Assembly (NCBI GenBank): GCA_021018815.1
Contig: JAITYX010000058.1
Span: 1,939,001 to 2,003,000, forward strand
DNA length: 64,000 nucleotides
From: Talinum fruticosum
Lineage: Eukaryota > Streptophyta > Magnoliopsida > Caryophyllales > Talinaceae
Direction of reading: 5' to 3'
Positions 1-11,589 of this stretch are shown one piece after another (the first letter of the stretch is position 1; every line of letters starts with the position of its first letter). The position numbers were made by a program, and so were the translations under genes. The notes under the pieces are model-generated. The model ran no database searches. It saw only the letters and a program-made list of their open reading frames with translations, and had not been told where the DNA came from.

Positions 1-250
1 TGGCAGCCGTGCCTGCTCGGACTCGCATCAAGAAGTCTACTCCACTTCCTTTCTGGGCTCTTCTCACCCTAATCTTCAAGCATTTCAAAGTTCCTCTTAC
101 TTCAAATCCTAATGCGATTTCCGAGGTTGCCATTATCCTTGGCAAGAAAGAACTTCTTGGGTATGGATACCAAGAGACCCAACCGAGTGTCTAGGTCCAT
201 AGCTCGGAACCGAGGCCTCCTTCTCCGCCTCGAGACTCATACTACTCCAT
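1..250 (+). pseudogene. additional ORF (aORF) remnant of element A
   Basis: An open frame from base 9 to 194 gives 61 residues that match the middle of the aORF of copy E (about 40915-41090): both contain a PARTR..KKSTPLPF segment, then an ALLT.IFK..KVPL segment. After base 195 the frame is lost but nucleotide similarity to E continues to about 250. This is the C-terminal side of the conserved aORF domain; the start is outside the window and the coiled-coil tail is deleted. See the aORF of E for the fullest copy. Confidence 0.6.
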
Positions 251-352
251 CCCCTCTATCTTAGAAATTTTCTTCTTCTATTTAAAATTTTTTTGTCCGG
301 ACATACAAATTTGTATCCTCTTGATACATTCTTCCTCCTTTTGTTTTTGCTG

Positions 353-370
353 AAAGGCAAGGGGGAGAAT
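353..370 (+). other. upstream polypurine tract of element A
   Basis: A purine run (AAAGGCAAGGGGGAGAA) follows a T-rich stretch, about 380 bases before the LTR. The same tract occurs in E (about 41902-41918) and, on the minus strand, in C (about 17955-17970) and D (about 20265-20285). Several PPTs upstream of the 3' LTR are a known feature of Sireviruses. Confidence 0.7.
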
Positions 371-737
371 ATTTAGAAATTTGTTGTCTTGTTTAGGGGA
401 GTTTCTCTCACCCTATTTTGTGTACATATTTGTTTTGAATATTAATGAAGTTTCAATTTCATGCTTATTACTTTCGAGTTTCAATTATTTCGAGTTTAAA
501 TTTCTTACTCAGCAATTTTCTTTGCTCTCATTCAACAACTCGGCCTATCATTACTCGATACTTCAGCTTTTAGCACTAATGCAATCTAAGCTTACTTGCT
601 CGATAGAATCTCAGGTCCAATCAATTATTTCACTACGCTTATTTGCACCTGTTTCTCTAACTTACTTCTTGAGAAAGAATGAAAAATAAGATCTATATCA
701 CTAACAAAGTTTCTATCTAAGTATGGAATGCCTTTCA

Positions 738-750
738 TAAAAAGGGGGAT
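738..750 (+). other. terminal polypurine tract of element A
   Basis: AAAAAGGGGGAT lies directly against the LTR start, where plus-strand priming is expected. The equivalent site in E is 42296-42308, and on the minus strand it is 17505-17517 (C) and 19984-19996 (D). Confidence 0.75.
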
Positions 751-2273
751 TAAAGACTCAAGACTTTGCGAGATATATCATGTTGAGTACCATCAAGGAA
801 TCAGGTACAGACTTCATCTCTTGTAAGTTTTGATTACAAGTCATTCTAAGTGCTTTAGAAACTTTTCTAAGTGATTTAGAATCTTTTCGAGTGTTACGTA
901 AACTATTGCATATGTTTTCATTTGATTCCGATCGACTCGAAAGCACACTCTTGCTTGTCCTTTAACACATAGTTCTGAGTCACTCGGACAACACTCGGAC
1001 TTTTCGCATGTTCAAATATTTGCTCTAACGTGCATAAACTTAGGTCTTACTTTGTAATCTAAGTTTGATTGAATTACAGATGTTAATTCATTCTTCTAAG
1101 TCCAAATGTTTCGTTTGAACCGTGCTTATCTAGATCAAGTTTCATTACCCCGATATTCACTATCGGACTTGTTTTATTTCTAGACTGACTCGGATGGAAT
1201 TTGAGTATAATAGATATTAGACTCAGAAAATTTCACTCTTTCAGGACTTAGATAATTAAGCACTTAATTATCTTAATTAAATTATTATCTCGTGTCTAAT
1301 CTTGGACCAAAGTATTTTATACTTTGAGAACCAAATTGATTTACTTTTGCAGAGTTATTCAAACGAAGTTATCCTACTTTTGAATTACAAAAGTAATCGG
1401 CTTTAAGATGTCAAATCACCAACAGACAAAGCTTTTCTACTTCGACCAAGGCTCGGACATCGTGTCGTGGTTGTCTATTTCCAAAACTTAAAATCTACAA
1501 CACCAAGCTCAACGGTGGTTTCCACCCTACTTTTCGGACACCACCAGTGGATTGGAACATCCAAAGGAGTCAAGAGCCGTTGCCCAACGTTCACACCTCA
1601 ACGTATATTTTCCGAGTCACTCGGAAAAACCATTGCAACGGTCACAAAGGACTTCTAATCGGAAGATAGTCACAACGGCTAATCTGCCTAGTCATCTATA
1701 AATAGAAGCCACTTCACAAGACGAGGAGATTGCTAAACCTATTGCTGAAACTATCTCTCTGTATAATTCTCATTCAATCTTCTACTTACAACTCCAACTC
1801 GTACTTAACATCTTTCCGAGTTGTAAGGTCTTATAGTCGATCACAAACACTTATTCTTACTTTCTGAGTAAGGTCCCTTGACCGAGCTATAAGGGTTAAC
1901 TCAGCTCGCTTGTCCTTGATTGTAAAGGTTACCTCGGTTAGGAAGTAGTAGATCGGATAAGGAAACTTCGAGTGTAGGAAAATCTTGTAAGGAATTGTCT
2001 AAGGGAGTAATTCTTGTTGAGTCTTTCTACTCGTATTTTGTGGATTCAAAATAGTGGATTTGACTTGGTGCTTGGATTAGCACTCGACCGTGGTTTTCTG
2101 CACCGGGAGGGTTTCCACGTATTTTCTAAGTTAACACTTTTCCGAGTGCAACCTAGGCTCGGACTATTTCAAAGTCAATTTTAGAATTTAATCTTCCAGT
2201 CTTTGTTTAAATTTTCTCATCACCCTATTCCCCCTTTCTAGGGTGACTAAGTCTCTCTAAGAGCAAACCTTCA
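751..2273 (+). repeat. 3' LTR of element A
   Basis: The start is fixed by the adjacent PPT and by alignment with other copies; the first bases are TAAAG instead of TGAAG. The end is the family terminus AGCAAACCTTCA. Length is 1523 bases. The LTR has a TATA box at 1697, the palindrome CCGAGTCACTCGG at 1612-1624 and several AACGG-type boxes (about 1578-1590, 1638-1645 and 1669-1676) upstream of the TATA. The first five and last five bases of this LTR family form the short inverted repeat TGAAG/CTTCA. Confidence 0.88.
1697..1705 (+). promoter_or_regulatory. TATA box of LTR A
   Basis: TATAAATAG followed by AAGCC. The same box is present in nearly every LTR of the family: minus strand at 16553-16561, 19055-19063, 26167-26175, 50353-50361 and 60742-60750, plus strand at 43237-43245; the C 5' LTR has a variant at 37613-37621. 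It sits 100-130 bases downstream of CAACGG/CCGTTG words. Confidence 0.75.
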
Positions 2274-3386
2274 AAATTTACCACAGCTTGAATTGTTTTT
2301 TCCAAATATCATAATTGTTAATTTTATAGTAATTTATCTTGACTCTTAATTTCCCTTATTTTCCTAAAGAACCCATTAACTTCAACACATATTTGGATAA
2401 AATTAACTTCTATATCTCCACATCTCATTCTTTCTTCATGACAGGAGATCAGATTCTCTACAATTTTCTTCTCTCCTCCCAAAATTGATGGTTTTAAAAA
2501 AAAATTTGAACTTAGGCTTTAGATTCACTTGTAAACCTTTAATGTTAAAATTTAGAGTGAAGTTATAATTTAATTGAATTTAAAACAAAGTAAATAATCA
2601 ATAAAAATTTGCCATAAAAGCCAACGATATTGTTGCTCTTCTTCATTTTTGATGTGATTTGGGTGTGTAAGAGAGAGAATATTTTTCTGTTAATGATTGA
2701 GATTTTTAATTAATGGTTGATCTTTTTAAGGAGAAAATCAAGGGTTCGGAATCATTTCAATTATGATAGTTAAAATGTTTTTAACTATGGAGGAATCTTC
2801 TATTATATTTTTTTGCTTTATCATAAACACTCATATAGAAACTATAAGGACGAATAGGCATTTCAAATGAAAAGAAGGGAGTTAATTTAAACATCTAACA
2901 TTTATATGTACAAAATGGATCATAAAAAGTTAGATTGTTTTGATATACGACATAATGAAAGAAAATATAGACATTAAAACTATATATTAGAGTAATAGTT
3001 ATTAAACAATATATCTAGTTGTCATCAGACGGAGTCGATCTTATTCTTAAAGTCTTTTTCCATAGAAATATGTCTCCTCATCTAAGTTCAATGGAGTTTG
3101 GAGTTCTCCTTGTAGTGATGGACTAAGAACAAACAACTGTTGTTGCTCCTTGTAGAGGGATGCAAAAATCTCAAACTATAAGATTAACAAACCTTTGAGC
3201 ATTGATACAAGAAAAGCTCAAATCTCATACGGGCCAACCAATCCCAAATGATTAAGACATGTTCGACCTAAAATAATGCACTGAACACCAAAACAGTATG
3301 ATTTGGCCTCATTCAAAGGCCCACGAGTTAGAAGCCAAGTAAAGTCATCTACTAATTAGATGGCTCAACATGTATTACACATATGT
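2274..3386. other. AT-rich sequence, nothing identified
   Basis: This is flanking DNA into which element A presumably inserted. It has no open frame of useful length and no recognised repeat or RNA. The stretch from about 3005 to 3380 is slightly richer in GC and might be an old repeat fragment, but I cannot assign it. Confidence 0.4.
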
Positions 3387-4417
3387 GGCGTTTAGTTGGA
3401 TGTAATGTAATAGGGGTATAATGTAATCAACTATGTAATGTAATTAGATATGTAATGTAATGGGACAATAATTACATTACCATGTTTGGTTATATAAAAA
3501 GTGTAATGTAATCACAATGGTAATGTATTATTTCAATGACCAAAGTTAGTAATTAAATTATTGTAGTGGAGATAAATGCTATCTAAATAAAAATTTGAGC
3601 TACATATTTAGATTTGAGCTTTTAAAAATATTTTCTATCAAATAATCAAGTTTTATTGCAATCAACTATATTATTCTAATAACAATAAATATAGTAATAA
3701 AGATAAATGTTATCCACACAAAAATATTTTAAATTTAAAATCATATTTGAGATTTTTTAATCTTTCATATTTTAAAATTTTTTGGTGGCAAAAAGATCAA
3801 TTCGATTATTCTAGTGGCAATAAATGTTTGTCGTAGTGAAGATAAATATTATCCACATAACAAAATTTTAAACTCTAAATTTATATTTGAGCTTTTTTAA
3901 TCTCTTCTATCATATAATTAAGTTTTGAATTTTTTTATGAATAAAAAATAAAAATAAAAATAATTTTATTTATGATAAATATTTATTGAATTAAAGATAG
4001 GTGTTAACAAGTAAAAAAATTTGATCTAAAAATTTTAATTTAAGCTTCTTTTATCTTCTTAATTGAATGCTTAAATTTTAAATCCAAAATATTAAAGTTG
4101 AAATTTTCTCTTAATGATTTAACGATCATATCATATATCAAGATAATACAAGAAGAAAAAATTTAGTTTCTTATCAAATGGATAAATTTTTTGATTGCCA
4201 AGAGAAAATGGATATGGAATTGAAGGGGGAGAGAGAAAAATTATTAGAAGTGTGTTAAAATTTGATCATAAGGATGAATGTAATCATGATTGTTTAGTAA
4301 ATGTTCAAGTAATTGTAATTTTGATTGCATTACAAAGTTGTAACTAAACATGGTAATGTAATCACCATTACCAATTTGATTGCATTACCACTTTGACTAC
4401 ATCCAACCAAACATGCC
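3387..4417. mobile_element. MITE-like inverted-repeat element, about 1.03 kb
   Basis: The left end (GGCGTTTAGTTGGATGTAAT) and the reverse complement of the right end (GGCATGTTTGGTTGGATGTA) align over about 20 bases with one two-base gap. Subterminal words (GTAATGTAATCA, ATTACATTACCATGTTTGGTT and the inverse) are repeated in both arms. There is no coding capacity. The GG.ATGTTTGGTTGG type of end is common in non-autonomous plant DNA transposons (hAT or PIF/Harbinger types). I do not see a convincing target duplication, so the superfamily is open. Confidence 0.6.
3560..4090. repeat. degenerate internal tandem repeat in the MITE-like element
   Basis: About four copies of a 130-160-base unit begin near 3565, 3698, 3837 and 3994. 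Each starts with a GTAGTGRAGATAAATRYTATC-type word and continues with a run like TTTGAGCTTTTTTAATCT. The copies are strongly diverged, so the array is old. Confidence 0.5.
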
Positions 4418-5560
4418 TCCTAATCCAGATGTGGTCATTCCGGGCAAAACACTATTCTTGCCACCCTTCGACTTCAGTAGTAATTTTATCATCGAAGGGG
4501 CTTGATCTAAAAACACTTTAGGGTCTTAGCCTTTATGTAGAAATAGAAGTTCAGCGACTAAGGACTCAAGTGATGGTGAATCGTCATTAATAAGCCAGTC
4601 CCTCCATCTTACTTCATCTATAGTTTCTCAAGAAACATATTGGCTTCATCTATGGGGAAGCGATTGACTTGTAAATGGTGATCAGTGAGAGAATGTGGTG
4701 AAGGAATAAGCATCCCGTAGGGACTTTTTGAGGAGTGGAGGACGAGCACTTCAAGGGGAGAAATGGGCTGGAGGTGCCCTTATAAGCGACCCATTCCATG
4801 CGTCGCTCCCGTGAACAACCTCGAGTCCCTGAAGCCTACGTCACCATTTCAGCGTAGCAAAAATATATCGATCTCATGTAGGACAATCTCATAAGGCACG
4901 TTTCACAAAAATCCAGCTCGACAATAAACCAAGTTCGATCAATTCCTAACTTCCAGCATAGGACAAGTCCTCTTCGCATGCATGCTCAAACCCAAGCCTT
5001 ACTAGAAGGATCTAGTTGCTTACAACAGTGGAGCAAGGACAAGACTCACAAGAAGTGCAAATGGTACCTTACCTAAAACGGTTATACTCCTCACAAAGGG
5101 GTTCCGTGAGACGCGAGAAGCTTGATAGATCATTACTACACGACAGCAACTTTGCAGGCGAATGAGCAGCTTGCCAACTCCCACAATGCTTCCACACTAT
5201 ATATTACACACTCTCGAGGGTCGGCTTGGATAGAGCTTAGGAAGAAGGTGAGGTCTCCCTGGCCCCGGCATGGGGAGGGTCCCCACTTGAAGCGGTCTCC
5301 CTATCGGAGGGGTTACAGAGAAAGGGAATGGTACTCGCGCAAAACGGTGCCTAGGGTAACACCACCCCTACCACCTATCGCTCACAATGACTGGACTGAG
5401 AAAGAGAGCCACCTTGGAATAGGCGTTCCCAGTGAGGAAATATGGGAGGCCTAGTCGCTCTGTCATGAGGTCCCCTAGGTGAACCGGTTTCCCACTAGTC
5501 TCCTTGGTATGGATCCAGGAAGGAAGTCCCATGTTCGTAACGTTGTTCAGTGCCGAGTTT
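4418..5560. other. unassigned sequence left of the gag remnant
   Basis: No recognised feature. There is an open frame of 110 codons at 5122-5454, but it has no familiar motif and odd composition. By position this may be 5' leader sequence of the Ty3/gypsy element whose gag remains follow. Confidence 0.3.
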
Positions 5561-5574
5561 TTGACGCCCCGCAT

Positions 5575-6100
5575 GGGAGAAATGTTAAAGCCCTTCTATC
5601 AACCCCGATGACGGGACCACATATACCGATGAGCACGTTGTCTCATTTCGATCACACATGTATGTGCAAGACAGGATGGTCCAACGTGTTGCACAATCTT
5701 CCTGAAAACATTAAAGGGGGTGGCTTTAACTTGTTGCACCTTGGAATGAGCCTAACCCTAAGGAGAATACTTCGTTTGATGAACTTGCAAAGCAATTTTG
5801 CGAGCATTTCGTAGCCAGTCGAAAGAAGATGAAAACGACCATCCACCTGGCCAAATTAAAGCAAGGGAAGTAAGAATCATCGAATGTGTATGTGTGTCGC
5901 ATTATCCCTGAGGTTATTTTAATCCACGACCTCCAAGAGGAGGTAGCCTTTTAGCCATCCTTAACACATTGCAAAACGAGAGGTTCAAGTTTAGCATGGC
6001 CGCGTATAAGGTGACCACACTCTCTGCGGCACTTGAGAAGGCTTCGAATTTCTTCCTAGTTACAAAGATCTTGCCCAGAGGGATTTCTATACTGGGTATA
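5575..6100 (+). pseudogene. degenerate Ty3/gypsy gag (Retrotrans_gag domain)
   Basis: Reading across frameshifts and stops, the plus strand gives the plant gypsy gag pattern: DDGT (about 5600), then SFDELAKQFCEHFVASRKK (about 5770-5830), then a LKQGK..SS..VY segment (about 5855-5890), followed by a region ending ALEKASNFF (about 6020-6055). This is the capsid-type Retrotrans_gag domain (PF03732-like) of Ty3/gypsy elements, most like the Tat/Athila side. Several stops show that it is dead. No protease, RT or integrase of this element is recognisable downstream. Confidence 0.6.
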
Positions 6101-7440
6101 GTAAATGGTTGACGTCCCCCATCCGACCTAGTCAGTTTTTGGACTTCCCTAGATAAGGGTTACAAGCGAGTGGGTCTACTTACCGATAAAAAAAATTACA
6201 AAGATCACACTACAAATAAGCATGATTATAGGAGCAAAAAAGTTTTATGTCTAATATTTAATTTTTCATTTGTAAAGATATTTAGCGATGAACTAGAGAT
6301 GAAAATCACTTTATTTATAAATCTATTGTCATATATACAGAAATAAAAGAACTTCTCGTATTACTAGAAGAAATGAAATTAAGTTTCATTAAGGTAGAGA
6401 CCATTATTTTCGTGTTATATTTAAATTTTCATTTCTATCTAAAGTGAATTTTGAAACTTTTAAAACGATTTTGTTTCTCTATCCATGAAAGACTAATTTA
6501 TTTATTGTCTATATTGTCTACATTTCTTATCGGTAGAAACGAAATTATTGATAGTATTTTGTATTTTTAGAATTTCTCATTTCTTAATTTATGATTTTCC
6601 ACTTCTACTTCATGCGGGACAAACTTCTCTAGGCCCCAGAGATTCTTCTTGCTAGGCCTATTTTAACTTGTGGGATCCTGCTCAAGTATCGCCACAAATC
6701 AACGTAGCTCGTGAGTCAGACGACAAGCGTATCGTCGTGGAAGGCCCTTTTGGTTTTACTAGTATTTGGGTGAACAAGTGACATCATAGGTTGTGCATAA
6801 TTTGTGGGCACCCTACGTAGCCAAAGATCCTCAGGCTACTATCTTATATTCCCGCTCGTTTTCTCTTATCAAGTTGATGTAATGACGAGAGGGTTTCTAT
6901 ATACTCAATTCATTGGTAGTTAAGGTCAGCTCTCATGTAGGATTATGACCCGTATCGTAATCTCGTAATTTTCTTTCTGGTTTCATTTCTTCTATGGAAA
7001 TTAACCTTTTACCATGTAGGCACTCCCGAGGGTTGTTCCTATGTCGGAGCCACATGTAGATATATCTCTGCTTGGACAACCTCCACAAATTGAGTGCATT
7101 CTCGAGATACCGAAGTTAGAGTGTGTAGGGCAGCCGTTTCCTCCTAACTGGAGAAGGGTAAGAGTGTTATGTTCATGTCTAGTACTGTGTTAGATTCAAG
7201 AAAATTTATGATCTGCTTTTTATTATGATTTTAGTATGATTTTGAGTAATACTGGATGATCTCCTAGGGTATTCAATCTACTTTACCATATATATGAGAT
7301 TTACACATGGATTGATGTTCGGGATCATCGAGGGTAAAAAGGTGAGTTCATGTGCTAACTTCGAGATTTTGAGTTTATGTGCTAACAACCTTTTATTTGT
7401 TTTCTGCAGGGGATTTACAAGTCCTCTTCCCAGAGGAGAT
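6101..7440. other. AT-rich sequence with short degenerate coding scraps
   Basis: The interval from 6180 to 6600 is AT-rich with no feature. From about 6615 to 6790 a plus frame reads RESDDKRIVVEGPFGFTSIW with stops around it, and a splice-acceptor-like TTTGTTTTCTGCAG lies near 7400. I cannot assign these to a family; they may belong with the next entry. Confidence 0.3.
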
Positions 7441-7469
7441 GCTGGAATATAAGGATATGAGACAGTTGG

Positions 7470-7865
7470 AGAGTTGCGTGAGAAGCTTTAGTCTTATTGC
7501 TCTTGTCGGAAATCCAATGGTGACCCCAGGGCGAGTTCTTCTCGGCATTCACGCATAGGTGATCCTGGAGCTAATGTAAGTATTTCTGGAGTTGGCATCC
7601 ATGATGAGTCGGAGAGGTCGTATGATCCTTGTGGTCATCGTTATTTTGATCCTTATGACTCATTTGGAGGTGTCTTCAATGGGTCCTATTATGAAGCCCA
7701 CATTCTTCATGGGAACCCAGGTTAAGTTCTTCTCAATAATAACCTATACACCAGCGAGCGTTGACGTCCTTTGATGATGATATGAACCACTATATGGATG
7801 ATTTCTTTGGAGGTGGCGACACTAGCGGTTTCCAAGATGACAACTTCATGAACGCCGATGATTAA
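7470..7865 (+). pseudogene. unidentified degenerate coding stretch
   Basis: A plus frame that is open apart from one early stop runs from about 7470 to 7722. It is rich in Ser, Arg, Gly and Asp, with segments such as SYCSCRKSNGDPRASSSRHS and YDPCGHRYFDPYDSFGG. After a frame change a second piece (about 7765-7865) reads DDFFGGGDTSGFQDD and ends in a natural-looking stop. The acidic, glycine-rich C-terminus resembles the tails of some plant transposase-like proteins, but I see no diagnostic domain. It could equally be the last exon of a decayed host gene, since GTAAGT near 7575 is donor-like. Confidence 0.35.
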
Positions 7866-9060
7866 ATAACTCTTGTATGGTGCTTTATAATTTTTAGTTT
7901 AGTATTTTTAGAATTTCGTACGTATGTAGAAGAACTCTATTCTAAAAATTATTACAATATTTATTCAGATGATGCAAAATAAAAAAGCTTATAAGGAACA
8001 AAAACAAACAAAAAGCACTTTTAGCCCCCCACCCCCAAAAAAAGAAAAAAATAATAAAAAGGGAATGCAGATCAATTAAGAGTATTGGAACATAAGTAAA
8101 ATGGGACCGCGAAGACTAAAAACCCGAAATATGGCTTGAGACCAAAAAAAAAAAAAAGAAAAACGCAGTGTGCAGGTACCGTCAGATCCGGTTACCTAGG
8201 ATTAGGGTTTGTTTGATAGTCAATGTGTGGTCCTTTTATAAAAGGAGGGTGAGCTATACAACGACAGAACATATCTGAATGCTCCCTTAGGACGGAATAA
8301 TTCTTAGATAAAACAAATCCTGTAGGACGATTAATCTCCCTAGAAACATGTCCTTTGAAATATCCCTTGCCCAATGGATGCAGAGCCTGAAGGTAAAGGA
8401 ACGCTAAGATATGGCAGAGTGTCACTTGAACACCCTGTTTAGTATTAGGCAAGTACAAATACATTGGGAATTCCTGAGGGTGGCGTCGACCTTTTAGGGG
8501 CCAACGTTGCATGTCTTTAGGTTTGGAGATAGAGAATTGTGTACCCTTGTAGAATACTTTAATGTTATTCCAAGATTTCACTTTAGATGTCAGCTAGTGT
8601 TACTCACTTCTTCAAAGAACATGACATCTACCCACCAACAGGTGTTGATCTGGAAAGCAAAGAGAACATAAAGTAAGGGTGGTACCAACTAGGATTGCTA
8701 CAATACCAAATTAATGTAGGATGCTCTTAAATAAATTCTTAAACAAGATGGATGATGTATGATCCTCTCAAAGAAAATGAATTTATAATGTCAAGAGACT
8801 AATAGAGTTGGGGATATCTAAGCCCCAAGAGATGGCATTAGACCAAAGACAACTTGTCCATATTTTGTCCAAACTACTCACCACAAGAGCTTTCATGAAG
8901 ATCAAATTTGATAACAATCTAGCACCATTAGGTTTCATCAGATGAGATATGGCATGAAACTCAACCTCCATAAGAATTCACTCATCCAAACCAGACTAGA
9001 CTCCAGAACAAACCAAACCAAAACTAATGTATACAGTATACATCAAACTGAAATCTACAT
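7866..9060. other. A-rich tract and unassigned sequence
   Basis: The interval from 7975 to 8160 contains homopolymer A and C runs. On the minus strand 8192-8581 is open for 129 codons without a recognised domain. Just upstream of it on that strand (about 8600-8650) is a short WWVDVMFFEE reading that resembles the end of a copia integrase, which is too short to rely on. No other feature was seen. Confidence 0.3.
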
Positions 9061-11014
9061 TAGCCAATTCCAATAGTTGGAATTGTGCCACACTTTATAA
9101 GAAATAGTTCAACTCAATTCACATTCAAATTTTAAACAAAGAAGACCTAACATTTAAAGCTTAAAAACCATTGCTAACTTGCCTTTTCACAAGCATTTAA
9201 ATCACAATTCAACTAGATAAATAATTAAATCATATTCTTATAGATCAACCAACTAAAATACGAAACCAACAACATTCTCACTTGTTTCCAAATTGACATA
9301 AAGACACTTTAAACAAAATTTGTGTGAGCTTTGCATTTGAAAACGAAACACCAATCATTGCCCCACAGATTACACAAATTGGAATTAAAAGCTTGTAAAT
9401 TCAGTTCAACACAAACTTAGGATTCCATTTTATTGGATTTTAGGTTCAGTTCATTTCTGGTAGGTGCATCTCAAGCTCAGGTTTCAGTTTTAACTCGAAC
9501 TCAGTAGGTTCAAGTAGAGGCCAAATTACAATAGATACCATCAAGAGAATGTCAAGTAGATAGTAGGCACTACAACGACAACCTGCAGTTTCCAACATTT
9601 AATTGAACATCTAACATTCTAAATCCACACTTCCAATAAATTAACAGGGACACTCATCAAGGCAAAATCCACAAAGTAGTTCATTCATAACTCAATTTAT
9701 TAGCAATTCATAATTTCGCAATAGTTATCACATTCACAAGCAATTTCTCAAAATATGTCCAACCATAGAAATGCTTCTGCTCATTCCTTCCCCAATTTCC
9801 ACATTTCACTTCAATTACCAATCCAAAAATCTCTCATAATTACTCAAGAACTCTATAATAATTTTGAATGAAGGATTTCTCACCTCGAAATCTTAGGGTT
9901 AGCATGATTTGAATTGAGATAGAAAGAATTTCTGGCTTGGCTTCCTTTTCCTCTTCTCCGTGCTGCTCGTTTCCACTCCTCACGTGCTGCCTCTTGTCTC
10001 TCATTCTCTCTCTCTATTTCTGTCACTCGCCTTTCTCCTTTATACCCTCTCTTGCTCTCGTTGGTCTCTTCTTCTCTCTCTCTATGTCTCTCGCCCGCAT
10101 ACGTCTGTCTCTGCCTCAGAATCTCGCTCTCGTGCTCTTCTCCTTCGCAATCTCTTGCTTTCGCTCTCTTCCTTGCCTCTATCTCGCCCTCTTCCTCTCT
10201 CGTTCTCTTTCCCAATCTCTCGCTGTCTCTCGCTCTACTTCTCAAGCTCTCGTTGTCTCTCGCTCTTCAGCTCCTTCTGTGATGCGCCCCGATGGAAGTC
10301 GGGGGCTACTAGGCCCCTCTCTTGGTTGCAAAAGGCCGCCCAGTGGCCATGGAGACTCCACCGGCGCCAGTCCTCACTCTCCCCTCGCTGCTCACCTCTC
10401 TCTCTCTCTCTCTCTCTCTCCCCCTCTTTCTGTGTGGGGCTAGAGGAAAGAAAAACAAGTGGGCTTTTAATCCCCTACAATCTATCAATTAACCAACCGT
10501 CCCCCTTTGTCCAGTTATAAAACGAACTCCTGAGAAAAATTCGTCTAAATATAATTTACAAGGCCAATTTAAAATAATTCAAACTCGGGTCCTGTGTTTC
10601 AGATTGGTAAATCTCTTTATTTCTTTTATCCAAAAATAACAATACATAACTGTATGTTACACAGACAATCACATATATTTTAATTAATTAATATAATTTA
10701 TTTAATTAAATATGATAAATTAATCTAACCCCAATAATTAATTTAAATAAATTCATGATTCTTACATGAAACAGCTTGTTGCGTTCAATTCATTAATCAT
10801 TCAGATTTTATTAAATACAAGTTTATTTAGTTCAGGCTTGGCTTCATGAAAGTTCAGGTTCGGTTCATTTTAAATTTAGGTTCGTCCGACTCAAGTTCAA
10901 TTCGATCCAAGTTCAACTCAGCTCACCTCAAGTTCAGGTTTCGAGTTACTTTTTCAATTTAAGTTTAGCGGGTTCAAGTTAACTTTTGCATTGAAATCAC
11001 AACCTGAAATTACA
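9060..11014 (-). mobile_element. T6: old copy of the TGTAA...TTACA LTR-like family
   Basis: Read on the minus strand, this starts TGTAATTTCAGGTTGTG at 11014, has an AT-rich start region, a GA-rich GC-rich tract (10440 down to 9884), then a donor-like CGAG/GTGAGA at 9884/9883, then AT-rich sequence. Around 9160-9210 it matches T5 around 44625-44690 (ACCAT...AACTTGC...CATT.AAATCACAA). The left end is not defined. Short imperfect GTTCAGGTTC-type repeats occur at 9425-9520 and 10830-10980. The likely identity is an old LTR of a Tekay-like Ty3/gypsy element. Confidence 0.45.
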
Positions 11015-11589
11015 ATAACTATCAATCAAACCAAAACACACAAAGACACACCGACACAACAACACTCACAAATTTATCAATAATCTTGCATCACATGAAA
11101 TATAATTTTAGAACTAAATTCATTTTAGATTTTCCAAAGTACTATATTTTAGAGTCAAATATTACCCACCTCAAAATCCAATTGAAAAGTTAGAGATTGG
11201 TTAGCATTTGGTGAAACCGACCACATCACTGCTAAACCTTGCTACTTGGTTTTTGTCGCCATGTCTACCTAAAGCAAAACAGGACCCTCATGACCTTTTT
11301 CTTCTCTCTCTTCACGTTTGGCCTATATTGACGGAGCTCGACCTCCTTGGTCGTCCTTGGTCATTAGTTTAAGATAAACCGCCTCTTAAAAGTGGCACAA
11401 TGGTCGATAACGATAGCGTTTGCTACTCGTTTGGTGCCGCATCCTCCTATCTCTCTATTGTACCGCACACTACTGGGTACAACAACAACAATTAATTTGA
11501 TTGCTGTCAAATGTTATTAAAGGCTATATTTATCTTGCTATTGCAATGAAACTTTCTATAATTAGGTCAAGTTCAAAATCAACATAAGC
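11015..11589. other. unassigned sequence
   Basis: No gene, RNA or repeat could be supported here. It separates T6 from the Sirevirus gag scrap. Confidence 0.35.

Larger units (their letters stand above)
1..2273 (+). mobile_element. Sirevirus-like copia element A, 3' end only
   Basis: The window opens inside the additional ORF of a plus-strand Ty1/copia element and runs through two polypurine tracts into a 3' LTR. The order aORF remnant, upstream PPT, spacer, terminal PPT, LTR is the same as in copy E (40310-43822). The 5' part lies outside the window. The LTR closes with the family end CTTCA, and the next bases (aaatt, 2274-2278) would be one side of the target duplication. The aORF is shortened: the coiled-coil portion present in E is missing between about 270 and 280, where the coding sequence jumps straight to the PPT-side tail. 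Confidence 0.85.

Noticed and set aside
5122..5454. 110-codon open frame as a gene
   Set aside because: No domain, no conservation evidence in the window, and it sits in the presumed leader of a dead gypsy element.
8600..8971. Possible copia integrase tail (WWVDVMFFEE) and RNase H start (EVEFHAISH) on the minus strand
   Set aside because: Each match is about ten residues, and the order on the strand is wrong for one copia element; too weak to annotate.
9880..10520. Ser/Leu-rich open frames (up to 186 codons) in T6
   Set aside because: CT-rich tract read as Ser and Leu; no start context, domain or conservation.
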